In this document: one piece after another, positions 36,580 to 44,179 of the stretch
Numbering within the stretch: the stretch's first letter is position 1
Layout: the number at the start of each line of letters is the position of its first letter
Assembly: GCA_012960475.1 (NCBI GenBank)
Contig: DUBE01000066.1
Span: 129,725 to 193,724 of the forward strand
DNA: 64,000 bases
Direction of reading: 5' to 3'
Origin: Planctomycetota bacterium
Lineage (GTDB): Bacteria; Planctomycetota; UBA1135; GCA-002686595
Position numbers and translations under genes: made by a program
The notes under the pieces: generated by a model
What the model saw: only the letters and a program-made list of their open reading frames with translations
Told to the model about the DNA's origin: nothing
Database searches by the model: none

Positions 36580-37530
36580 ATGTTCAACTACTTCAGAAAC
36601 CGCGCCATGTGCGCCTGCCTGGCTGTCATTCCCCTGGCGTTGGCGAGTCCTTCCAACGCACAGGACTATGTCCTCAGGGCTCCCAACATCATCGCCCAAG
36701 CAGGAGATGTGGTCAGCATTCCGATTCTCTTTGACAACAACAAGGGTCCCGTGGCCGGCTGGTCCTTCGGTGTCACCGTGGGCGGCCCTTTGGTGATTCT
36801 GGATGCTGGTGAGGGAATTGACATCTCTCACTTCAACGGCGGCGTTGGCCCTGACTTCGCTTCGCACAACATCTACCCTGGGGTCGGCGTAACCGTTGGG
36901 ATCATCCTGGACTTCCAGGGTGCCGAGGTTTTGGAGATGGGAACGAATCTCCAGTTGCACTTGATTGATGTGCAGATCCCGGCAAACGCCTCGCTCGGAA
37001 CCAGTTACCCCATCAAGTTCGTCGACACCATTGGATCTCCTCCGGTTGCGATCGTGGTGGTTGAGAACGGTCAAAGCATGGACCCCCAGTTGGACCATGG
37101 CACCATCACCATCGGGGACCCGCACTATTGTGGTCTGACAGTTCCCAATTCAAGTGGCTTCCCTGGTGAGATCAACGCATCTGGTGTCTATTTTGCGGGT
37201 GGCTATCCCCTCACATTGACGGCTGACCATCTGCCCACGAATCAGTTCGGCTACTTCCTGGTCAGCCAGACCGCCAGTTTCGTGGTGGCCCCCGGTGGCA
37301 GTCAGGGCAACCTCTGCCTGGGCGGCAGCATTGGCCGTTTCCGGACTCAGGTGCAATTTTCCGGGAGCTCCGGGGCGATTTCGATCCCGGTGGACACCAC
37401 CTCGCTACCGGTGACTCCCATGACCGCGGTTCAGCCCGGTGACACCTGGCACTTCACGACCTGGTTCCGGGACATCAATCCCGGTGCCACCTCAAACTTC
37501 ACCAACGCGATCACGCTCTATTTCCACTGA
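36580..37530 (+). CDS. Secreted protein with cohesin-like and planctomycete exoprotein C-terminal domains
   Basis: The protein has 316 residues from the ATG at 36580, which gives a normal signal peptide (CACLAVIPLALASPSNA, cleaved before QDY). An ATG at 36526 would add 18 residues. Residues ~25-170 show a cohesin-like pattern (AGDVVSIPILFDN, GWSFGVTV, LIDVQIPANA). The second half has Cys-bracketed, beta-rich sequence with the motif FGYFLVSQT...GGSQGNLCLGGSIGRF, which I associate with families of secreted planctomycete proteins. It probably lies at the cell surface or in the matrix; its ligand is unknown. Confidence 0.75.
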   Translation: MFNYFRNRAMCACLAVIPLALASPSNAQDYVLRAPNIIAQAGDVVSIPILFDNNKGPVAGWSFGVTVGGPLVILDAGEGIDISHFNGGVGPDFASHNIYPGVGVTVGIILDFQGAEVLEMGTNLQLHLIDVQIPANASLGTSYPIKFVDTIGSPPVAIVVVENGQSMDPQLDHGTITIGDPHYCGLTVPNSSGFPGEINASGVYFAGGYPLTLTADHLPTNQFGYFLVSQTASFVVAPGGSQGNLCLGGSIGRFRTQVQFSGSSGAISIPVDTTSLPVTPMTAVQPGDTWHFTTWFRDINPGATSNFTNAITLYFH

Positions 37531-37543
37531 TTGAAGCAGAATT

Positions 37544-37633
37544 CTTGCAGGCTGGAGCTGCAAGGCTCTTACCCCAATTGCGGAATCTGGTTCATCCGTT
37601 GTGCCTGATCTTGTAATTGGGGTTCTCTATTTT
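37544..37633 (+). terminator. Terminator-like hairpins after the exoprotein gene
   Basis: A 7-bp hairpin CTTGCAG/CTGCAAG (37544-37550 with 37558-37564) is followed by ACCCCAATT/AATTGGGGT (37571-37579 with 37615-37623, with an inner CGGA/TCCG). The second is trailed by T-rich TCTCTATTTT, so it is the more terminator-like of the two. The rest of the gap to 37692 holds no gene. Confidence 0.45.
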
Positions 37634-37677
37634 CAGCTAGGTGACTTCCCCGGCTGGAATCGGGCCGCTGGTGAGTG

Positions 37678-37683
37678 GATAAT
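37678..37683 (+). promoter_or_regulatory. Possible -10 element (GATAAT) for the LplT-PlsC-AMP-binding gene
   Basis: GATAAT ends 8 nt before the ATG at 37692, with no Shine-Dalgarno in between (CCCCAGCC). This suggests a leaderless mRNA. Confidence 0.4.
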
Positions 37684-37691
37684 CCCCAGCC

Positions 37692-40600
37692 ATGCTGCGG
37701 CTTCTGAAGCATCGGTCTTTTGGGGCCTTGACTGTGTCCCAGTTTCTGGGGGCTTTCAACGACAACGCCTTCAAGATGCTGGTGTTGTTGCTGGTGGCTT
37801 CACTCGGAGGTGCCAATTCCCTTGATTGGGTGGCGAGTTCCTGGGCTGCCCAGACATTTGGTCAGGCTGCGCCAGCATTTCTATTCGCTCTGCCCTTCGT
37901 TTGCCTGGGGCCCCTGACCGGAGCCCTGGCGGATCGCCTCTCCAAGGTGGTGATCATCCGGGCAGCGAACTTGCTGGAAATCTGTGTGATGCTGGCCGCC
38001 ACCCTGGGGTTGGTGCTGCGTTCCTATGATGGCCTGCTGATTACTGTGTTTCTGATGGGTGCCCAGAGTGCGCTCTTTGGACCGGCCAAGTATGGGGTCA
38101 TCAAGGAACTGGTGGGGGGGCGCGAGCTCTCGCGGGCCAACGCTTTGATCCAAGCCTCCACCATGATCGCGATCTTGCTCGGCAATGTTGTGGGCGGCTT
38201 TCTGACGGGGCACATGGGCGGTGACATGTTGCCCTGGGCGGGAGCTTGGTATGTGTCGTTTGCAGTGCTGGGTTGGCTGTTTTCCCTGGGCATTGAGCGT
38301 ACACCTGCCGTGGATCCAGGGCGTGTGATTCGGCCCAATCCCATTGCGGAGTTCCGTAATCACTGGCGCGCCACGGAGGGCCAGAGGGACCTGGTGCTGT
38401 CCTTGCTAGCCAGCGCCTTCTTCTACATGGTGGCGGCGCTCTTTGTCACAGTTGTGATCAGCTACGGCACCTGGCTTGGTCTGCCGGAGGCGCGCATCGG
38501 TTTGCTCAACGCGGCGACAATCGTGGGCATCATCGCCGGGGCCTGGGCAGCGGGGCGAGTGTCCGGGGAGCGGACGGAGGGAGGGCTGGTGCCGCTGGGT
38601 TTGATTGGCATGGCGGTGGGCACCCTGTTGATTCACTGGGATCCCCAATCTGTCAACCTGCTGCGTTTCTCGCTGTTCTGCATGGGCTTTGGCGCGGGCC
38701 TCTTCACGATTCCGATTCGGTGCCTGATCCAGGGCTTGCCCGCTCCTGAGCAGCGTGGTTCGATTCAGGGTCTGGCGGAGACCATGGATTTCATCGGCAT
38801 CCTGTTGGCGGCGCCGCTCTACCTGCTTTTGGAGAAGGGCCTCGATCTGACGCCGCCAGAGATGTTTCTGGTGGGCTCGGGTCTGATGGCCTTGGCTGCC
38901 ATTGCGAGTTTGGCTTTGGCGGGGCAATTCCTGGCGCGTTTTGTCCTCATGTTCTTGACCCGGTCTCTCTATCGCCTGCGGGTGCTGCACGCGGAACGGG
39001 TGCCCGATCACGGGGGAGCAGTCATCGTCTCCAACCATGTGTCGTTCGTTGATGCCATGTTGGTCTATGGAGCTTGTCCCCGGCCCGTGCGCTTCTTGAT
39101 GTATCGGGATTATTTCAACATGCCCCTGGTTGGTTGGTTCGTGCGCCGCATGGGGGCCATTCCAGTTTCCAGCCAAGACACCGAAGAGCAAAAAGTTGAG
39201 GCACTGGCCCGGGCGGCGGACATGGTGCGCCGGGGTCACTTGGTCTGCCTGTTTTCCGAGGGCGCAATCACCAGAAGCGGTTCCCTGCTGACTTTTTCCA
39301 CGGGCTTTGCTCGCATTGCGGAACAGACCAACGGGGCACCGATCATTCCCATGTCCTTGGACCGGGTGTGGGGCTCTTTGTTTTCTTTCTCCAAGAACCG
39401 CTTCTTTGAGCATCCCTTGAGCTTTGGCCGACCGGTGGACGCGTCCTTTGGGGACCCTCTACCCACGGATTCCAGTCCGTCGGTGGTGCGGGCGGCGGTG
39501 CAGGAACTGATCGCCGAGCAGCGACTGGCCCGGGGAGGCTGGCGGGGGTCCTTGGGCTTCCGTTTCCTGGTGACGGTGAGCCGGAACCGGCGCAATGTGC
39601 TCTTGAGCACACCACGGCGCGATTTCACTGGAGCCGAGTTGCTTGAAGCGGTGCTGGAGCGTCGCGCCGCCTTGCAGCGTTGCCTCCGCAGGGGCGCGCG
39701 GGTGGGTTTGCTCCTGCCCCGCTCCGCGGAACTTGTGCTCCTGCAGTTGGCCTTGACCCTTTCAGGTCGTGTTGTGGCCGTGCTCGATCCAAGCATGGCT
39801 GCGGGCGAATTGGAGGACCTGATTCAGCGTGCGAGGCTCGACCTCGTGCTGCACGGGGGAGAGAGCTCCCATCCGGCACCCAATACCATGTCCGTCAAGC
39901 GACTCTTGGACCTGGTGACTCCCTCGGATCGTTCCCACGCTCGTCGGCTGGGGCGACTTCCCACCCTTTGGACCACGCGCAGCCTTGTGCGCGACCAGGA
40001 TGCCAGTGATCTGGCCCTGATCTTCTTCTCGAGTGGAGCCACGGGCCAACGCAAGGTGGTGGAGGCCTCTCACGCTTGCGTGCTGTCCAATGTGCAGAGC
40101 CTGCTGCAGGTGTTGGTGGTGGGCAATCGCGATCGGGTTGTCAGTGCCTTGCCTCCCTGGTCTCCCCTGGGGCAAACCTGCGGCCTTTGGGCTTCCCTGC
40201 TTGGTGGTGCTGTGCACTGTCTGGATACAAATGGATCACGGCCCGATCCGAAGACCGCCACGATCCTGTTGGGCACTCCCAGCGACTACCGCGCCTGGCT
40301 TGGGGAATCGGAGGTCATGGGGGGAGACAAACCCATGCCTGGCCTGCGCAGCGCCATCGCTGGGGGACGCAATGTGCCCCAGGAACTCTTCGATCAATTC
40401 CTCCAGCGCACGGGTCTTCCCCTGCTGGCGGGTTTCGGTGCCACTGAGTTGTGCCCGGTGGTTTCGGTCAATCTGCCCGATCACCCGGATCTGTCTCCGC
40501 GCCATAGTGGACTGCGTCCTGGCAGCGTAGGCCGGCCACTGCCTGGGGTGGCGGTGCGCATAACCGATTCAGGGGGCGAGGCTTTGTTGGAACCGGATCA

Positions 40601-40772
40601 AGAGGGCTGGATCGAGGTCAAAGGCCCCAATGTGATGAGCGCTGGCTTCGATGCTCAGGGCAAGGCCCTGCCCCAGACCCATGAGGGTTGGTGCCGCACC
40701 GGGGACCGTGGACACCTGGACAAGGACGGTTTCCTCTGGCTGGATGAGACCGCTGCCGAAGGGCGGTTTTGA
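37692..40772 (+). CDS. LplT-type MFS transporter / PlsC acyltransferase / AMP-binding fusion (Aas-like), truncated C-terminus
   Basis: The 1026-residue protein has residues ~1-420 as an MFS domain of the lysophospholipid flippase type (FLGAFNDNAFKMLVLLLVAS). Then a PlsC acyltransferase follows (HX4D box SNHVSFVDAM; LFSEGAITRSGSLL), then an adenylate-forming domain (SSGATGQRKVVEASHACV; GFGATELCPVVSVN; GWCRTGDRGHLDKDGFLWL). This order matches known LplT-Aas proteins that import and re-acylate lysophospholipids at the inner membrane. Unlike them, the protein stops at DETAAEGRF, right after the hinge region. The ~100-residue C-terminal ANL subdomain with its catalytic lysine is absent in all frames before the convergent gene. 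Confidence 0.9.
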   Translation: MLRLLKHRSFGALTVSQFLGAFNDNAFKMLVLLLVASLGGANSLDWVASSWAAQTFGQAAPAFLFALPFVCLGPLTGALADRLSKVVIIRAANLLEICVMLAATLGLVLRSYDGLLITVFLMGAQSALFGPAKYGVIKELVGGRELSRANALIQASTMIAILLGNVVGGFLTGHMGGDMLPWAGAWYVSFAVLGWLFSLGIERTPAVDPGRVIRPNPIAEFRNHWRATEGQRDLVLSLLASAFFYMVAALFVTVVISYGTWLGLPEARIGLLNAATIVGIIAGAWAAGRVSGERTEGGLVPLGLIGMAVGTLLIHWDPQSVNLLRFSLFCMGFGAGLFTIPIRCLIQGLPAPEQRGSIQGLAETMDFIGILLAAPLYLLLEKGLDLTPPEMFLVGSGLMALAAIASLALAGQFLARFVLMFLTRSLYRLRVLHAERVPDHGGAVIVSNHVSFVDAMLVYGACPRPVRFLMYRDYFNMPLVGWFVRRMGAIPVSSQDTEEQKVEALARAADMVRRGHLVCLFSEGAITRSGSLLTFSTGFARIAEQTNGAPIIPMSLDRVWGSLFSFSKNRFFEHPLSFGRPVDASFGDPLPTDSSPSVVRAAVQELIAEQRLARGGWRGSLGFRFLVTVSRNRRNVLLSTPRRDFTGAELLEAVLERRAALQRCLRRGARVGLLLPRSAELVLLQLALTLSGRVVAVLDPSMAAGELEDLIQRARLDLVLHGGESSHPAPNTMSVKRLLDLVTPSDRSHARRLGRLPTLWTTRSLVRDQDASDLALIFFSSGATGQRKVVEASHACVLSNVQSLLQVLVVGNRDRVVSALPPWSPLGQTCGLWASLLGGAVHCLDTNGSRPDPKTATILLGTPSDYRAWLGESEVMGGDKPMPGLRSAIAGGRNVPQELFDQFLQRTGLPLLAGFGATELCPVVSVNLPDHPDLSPRHSGLRPGSVGRPLPGVAVRITDSGGEALLEPDQEGWIEVKGPNVMSAGFDAQGKALPQTHEGWCRTGDRGHLDKDGFLWLDETAAEGRF

Positions 40773-40782
40773 TTTTTTGGTT

Positions 40783-41943
40783 CTAGCTCTGGACCCAGTC
40801 CCTTTGGGGAATCCAATCCCGACGGGGCGCATGCGGGGCAAGGGCCGCGACCAATTGAGCATCCTGAACCTCATCTTGCGCGATCATGCTGGCCGCGAGA
40901 TCTCCCAAGCCCAGTGAAAGGCTCATGCCGTGGCCCCCGAGAGCCGCGACCCAAAAGAGCCCCGCCACCCTCGGGTCGGCTCCCACCACGGGAGTGTCGT
41001 CTTCGGTCATCGTGCGCGTGGCGGCCCAGGCTCGGGCGAACTTGAGGCCTTCGAACTGGGGCAGGCGTCGAGCAAGAGCCCGCCGCGCAGCCCGCAGAAC
41101 CAAAGGGTCCGCGCCACTCGCCACGCTGGGCGGGCAATCATCCTGGTCGCCGATGCAGAGCAGCAAGCCCTGCGCTTCTGGGCGGTAATAAAAAGGTGCC
41201 GCATCATCCCAGATCACCGGTTGATTGGGGTCGAGTCGTGTTTCCGGCTGGGTGACAAACAAGTGCCGGCGGGTGGGCCGTCCTGGGAACTCTGCGTTCA
41301 CCGCTGCGCCCAGTTCCCCCGCCCAAGCACCTGCGGCCAACACCACTAGATCTGCCGACAGGTTCGCGTGGTCTTCCAGCACAACTCCTGTGACTGCACC
41401 GGAGGAATCAGTCTTGAGTCGTTTGACACCCGTGCCCAATCGAAAGGCTACTCCCGTCGCGCGCGCGCTGCGCTCCAGGGATGCTCCCAGACGGGCGATG
41501 TCGATGGTTCCGCTGTGGGGGAACCACCAGGCCCGTGCCCCTTCGCCCACGAAGCCAGGAGCCTTGCTCGCCAACTCCTTTGGACTCAAGGTCTGGCACG
41601 AGTCATCTGCAAGCAACTCATCGGCCCACCAGGGCAGAGGCGTTTGTTCATTGCCCTCCAGTACCACCAATCCGCGCTCATCCACCAAGGGTTCATGGCA
41701 AAGATCCGCTGGCGGCGCATGCAAGAGATCACGGGTCCTGCGTGTCAGATTCCGTGTGGCCGGCGAGTCTGTCGCATGCCGTAGGATTGCCGCATTCTGC
41801 CCCGAGGAGACCCGAAAGCAGCCCTCCTCCCGCTCCACCAAGGTGATCATGCCCAGTCCGCGTCTGGCCAGAGCCCAGGCTGTTGCGAGGCCCGCAACAC
41901 CTCCGCCCACGATCACAATCTTGCTGCTCGGGGTGAGGTTCAT
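40783..41943 (-). CDS. FAD-dependent amino acid/amine oxidoreductase (DAO family)
   Basis: The 386-residue protein opens with KIVIVGGGVAGLATAWALAR (dinucleotide-binding fold), VEREEGC and SSGQNAAILRHATDSP. It continues with ADLVVLAAGAWAGELG, YYRPEAQGLLLCIGD and WAATRTMTEDDTPVVGADPR plus GLFWVAALGGHGMSLSLGLG, matching glycine/sarcosine-oxidase-like DAO enzymes that oxidise secondary or primary amines. The substrate is unknown. The ATG at 41943 is preferred over the frame start at 41988: MNLTPSSK leads straight into the FAD fold and a TAAACT element sits 8 nt upstream. It converges with the LplT-PlsC-AMP-binding gene and ends 10 nt from it. Confidence 0.88.
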   Translation of the reverse strand: MNLTPSSKIVIVGGGVAGLATAWALARRGLGMITLVEREEGCFRVSSGQNAAILRHATDSPATRNLTRRTRDLLHAPPADLCHEPLVDERGLVVLEGNEQTPLPWWADELLADDSCQTLSPKELASKAPGFVGEGARAWWFPHSGTIDIARLGASLERSARATGVAFRLGTGVKRLKTDSSGAVTGVVLEDHANLSADLVVLAAGAWAGELGAAVNAEFPGRPTRRHLFVTQPETRLDPNQPVIWDDAAPFYYRPEAQGLLLCIGDQDDCPPSVASGADPLVLRAARRALARRLPQFEGLKFARAWAATRTMTEDDTPVVGADPRVAGLFWVAALGGHGMSLSLGLGDLAASMIAQDEVQDAQLVAALAPHAPRRDWIPQRDWVQS

Positions 41944-41951
41944 GGCGGCGG

Positions 41952-41957
41952 AGTTTA
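41952..41957 (-). promoter_or_regulatory. Possible -10 element (TAAACT) for the FAD oxidoreductase gene
   Basis: TAAACT ends 8 nt before the ATG at 41943. The spacer CCGCCGCC holds no ribosome binding site, consistent with a leaderless transcript. Confidence 0.4.
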
Positions 41958-42000
41958 GTCTGGATCTGCGGAAAGCGATAGGCTGCAAGAAGGTTCCGCT

Positions 42001-43047
42001 CTACCGCTTTCGATCAGCGCCGCGACCAGCGGTACGAATGAGTTCCGCCTGCAGGACGGTGCGAGTGGGGAGGTGTCCCTTGCGCTGGTGTTGGCGGGAT
42101 GGGGGAATCGAGCGCACCAGCAGAAGGTGACGGCCGAGTGTGCGCTTCTCGTCTACGCCCTTGAGGGGTTGGTCCCCGAGCGGAGTGCGTATTTCCTCTC
42201 GGCTGGGAATCCAGATGGCACCGTCACCCAGTTCCCAGAGCAGGCCCAGGATGTGTCCGGCACGGTGTGCTCCGTCCAGTACGAGGAAGTGACAGCGACC
42301 GGGGCCGTGGACCGTGAGGGTGCGTTTTTGGGGGTGCCATGCCAGGGCCACATTGCCCTCGAGCCAGGCACCTGTCTCCACACCGAAGCGTTCCATGGCG
42401 TCGAGAACCTGGGTGGGTGTGCCTTCGGCAGGGGTCTCTTTGGGGTCGCCGGGAGGATCGGCTGGGAGAGGGGCTTCGGTCTGACCAGAGGCTCCTAGCA
42501 GGGGCAGGGGACTGATGCCCAATCCGGTCAGGGCGCGGCCCCACTCAAAGTCCTTCTTGCGATCATTGATTGCCAGGGGCCAGTCTCCTTTGGTTGCCGG
42601 CCCGCCATTGCCCAACATGGCAGCCCCCGCGCCGCTGCCAATAACCGGAGTTCCCTGGCGCCAGCTTTGATGCAGGGCGCGGCCCAGGGCCGTGCGCTTT
42701 TCGCGCGGAAAGAGGGCGCGCCACCAGCCGTTCATGTGTCCTCCGTGCAATTCCAGACAGCAGGCCTGGTGCACACGCATGGCCAGTGCGCGGTCAGTGC
42801 GCGCCCGTTCTCCCTTGAGGTCAAGTCGTTCTGCGTCCGCCGGGGCAGCGGAGTCTTTTTCAAGGGCCAGGCGCAGATGATTGCTGCCCTGGCAGTCGAG
42901 CAACTCAAGAGCCCGATTGCGTCCCAGGGGGCTGGCTACAAAGACCAGTCCAGGTTGCGTTTCCTGGACGGACGTCTGGCTCAGGCTGGAGATCGTCAGT
43001 CCCAGGATCGCTGAGGAGAGAATCGATAAGCGTCCCATCATCTGCAT
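42001..43047 (-). CDS. Secreted cyanophycinase/S51-like protein with altered nucleophile
   Basis: The 348-residue protein has a signal peptide (ILSSAILGLTISSLS). The middle resembles peptidase S51/cyanophycinase: LELHGGHMNGWWRALF (compare the GGxQ loop), then TPVIGSGAGAAML at residues 134-145 where cyanophycinases have GTSAGA. The catalytic Ser position of that motif is Gly139 here, with Ser138 one residue before it. The C-terminal 150 residues are not recognised; they contain VLDGAHRAGHILGL. It is either an inactive member or one using a shifted serine. The ATG directly follows the Nudix stop (TAGATG), so translation is coupled. Confidence 0.55.
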   Translation of the reverse strand: MQMMGRLSILSSAILGLTISSLSQTSVQETQPGLVFVASPLGRNRALELLDCQGSNHLRLALEKDSAAPADAERLDLKGERARTDRALAMRVHQACCLELHGGHMNGWWRALFPREKRTALGRALHQSWRQGTPVIGSGAGAAMLGNGGPATKGDWPLAINDRKKDFEWGRALTGLGISPLPLLGASGQTEAPLPADPPGDPKETPAEGTPTQVLDAMERFGVETGAWLEGNVALAWHPQKRTLTVHGPGRCHFLVLDGAHRAGHILGLLWELGDGAIWIPSREEIRTPLGDQPLKGVDEKRTLGRHLLLVRSIPPSRQHQRKGHLPTRTVLQAELIRTAGRGADRKR

Positions 43048-43623
43048 CTAGTCTTGCCGCCTCTGATCGGTCACGCGTAGATCCAACACTCGCGCCAGAG
43101 CGGAGAGCACGAGCGCATGGTCGAGCCGTTCGTCCGCTATTCGCGCCAGCAGTTCTTGTTCCGTGAGCCAGACGCTCTCCAGATCCTCACCCGGATCCAA
43201 GTTCAACTCCGTCACCTGACGCACTCCCTTGGCCAGGAAATGAAAGCAACGGTTGTCGTGGATCGCTGGATTTGGGGACACGGATCCGAGCGCAATCCAT
43301 TCCCTGGCTTCGCAGCCGGTTTCTTCCAGCAACTCGCGCTTGCCTGCTTGCAGGGGATCTTCCCCCGCATGCACCACGCCCCCGGGAATCTCCAGACTTG
43401 GTCCGCTGATGCCAAAGCGCCACTGGCGTACCAGCAAGAACCGCCCCTCTTCATCACGGGCCACCACATTGACCCATTGGGGAGTTTCCAGTACGAGAGC
43501 CCGCATTTCGTGGCCGTTGCGGGGATTTTTCACATGGTCCCAGCGTGGTTGAAAGATGCCCAGGCTGGTTCCCTGTTTGCTCTTGAGTACCGGCCAGGGG
43601 CGGATGGGATCGTCATGGTCCAT
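43048..43623 (-). CDS. Nudix hydrolase (ADP-ribose pyrophosphatase-like)
   Basis: The protein has 191 residues from the ATG at 43623; the longer frame to 43698 was rejected because TAGACT lies 7 nt before this ATG. The Nudix box is perfect: G-VVHAG-E-DPLQAGK-RELLEETG (G-x5-E-x7-REUxEExGU), preceded by SLEIPGG. SPNPAIHDNRCFHFLA downstream is typical of ADP-ribose/NDP-sugar pyrophosphatases. Cytoplasmic, metal-dependent hydrolysis of nucleoside diphosphate derivatives is expected. The stop is immediately followed by the cyanophycinase-like gene; the thioesterase gene diverges on the other side. Confidence 0.92.
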   Translation of the reverse strand: MDHDDPIRPWPVLKSKQGTSLGIFQPRWDHVKNPRNGHEMRALVLETPQWVNVVARDEEGRFLLVRQWRFGISGPSLEIPGGVVHAGEDPLQAGKRELLEETGCEAREWIALGSVSPNPAIHDNRCFHFLAKGVRQVTELNLDPGEDLESVWLTEQELLARIADERLDHALVLSALARVLDLRVTDQRRQD

Positions 43624-43630
43624 GAAGCAG

Positions 43631-43636
43631 AGTCTA
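43631..43636 (-). promoter_or_regulatory. Possible -10 element (TAGACT) for the Nudix gene
   Basis: TAGACT ends 7 nt before the ATG at 43623. The spacer CTGCTTC holds no ribosome binding site. Confidence 0.35.
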
Positions 43637-43706
43637 CGCTCCCCGCGTGCTGAGGCTTGCATCGAGGAGCGAATCTTGGTGTTCTCATAGCGGACCAATT
43701 TTAGCC

Positions 43707-44132
43707 ATGCAGCCTCCCCAAGTTCCCAAGGACCTTCCCTGGTCCATTCAACTGCGCACCCGTTGGAGTGACGAGGACAAGCAGTCGGTACTCAACAACG
43801 CGGTCTATCTGACCCTGCTGGAAGAATCCCGCCTGCAATTCGCTCAGTCCCACGAACTGTTGCGTACTCGCAACTTTCCATTTCTGTTGGCTCAGTGCAA
43901 TCTGCACTTCCTGAGTCCCGGTATCGGTGCGGCAGAGGTCACGGTCAGTGTGGGGGTCAATCACATCGGTACCACCTCATTTACCCAGCTCTACCGCGTC
44001 GAAGGGCCCGATGGCACTCCCTGGGCGGAAGCTGAAGCGCTGCTCGTGTGCTATGACCCGGCTACCAATCGGCCGGTTCCTCTGGAGGCTCCCATGCGTG
44101 CAGTCTTGGAAGCGGTGGCGGTCGAGGGTTGA
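43707..44132 (+). CDS. Acyl-CoA thioesterase-like hotdog protein (4HBT type)
   Basis: The protein has 141 residues from the ATG at 43707. The hotdog-fold pattern is clear: IQLRTRWSDEDKQSVLNNAVYLTLLEESRLQF (strand, active-site D, central helix), FLLAQCNLHFLSP, VNHIGTTSFTQLYRV and AEAEALLVCYDP. Asp in RWSDEDKQ occupies the place of the catalytic acid of the 4-hydroxybenzoyl-CoA thioesterase family. It should hydrolyse an acyl-CoA in the cytoplasm; the substrate is unknown. It diverges from the Nudix gene and converges with the FG-GAP lipoprotein gene. Confidence 0.85.
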   Translation: MQPPQVPKDLPWSIQLRTRWSDEDKQSVLNNAVYLTLLEESRLQFAQSHELLRTRNFPFLLAQCNLHFLSPGIGAAEVTVSVGVNHIGTTSFTQLYRVEGPDGTPWAEAEALLVCYDPATNRPVPLEAPMRAVLEAVAVEG

Positions 44133-44156
44133 GCTGACGCAGGGGCTGATCTCGCC

Positions 44157-44173
44157 CTTGGGCTCAGCCCAAG
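44157..44173. terminator. Palindromic terminator-like hairpin between convergent genes
   Basis: CTTGGG-CTCAG-CCCAAG (6-bp stem, 5-nt loop) lies between the thioesterase gene and the convergent lipoprotein gene. There is no strong T-run, so termination is plausible rather than certain. Confidence 0.4.
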
Positions 44174-44179
44174 TTCACC

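Noticed and set aside
40773..40917. Readthrough or frameshift extension of the LplT-PlsC-AMP-binding protein
   Set aside because: The sequence after its TGA in all three frames lacks the ANL C-terminal motifs and instead is antisense to the conserved end of the FAD oxidoreductase, so this TGA is treated as a real stop.
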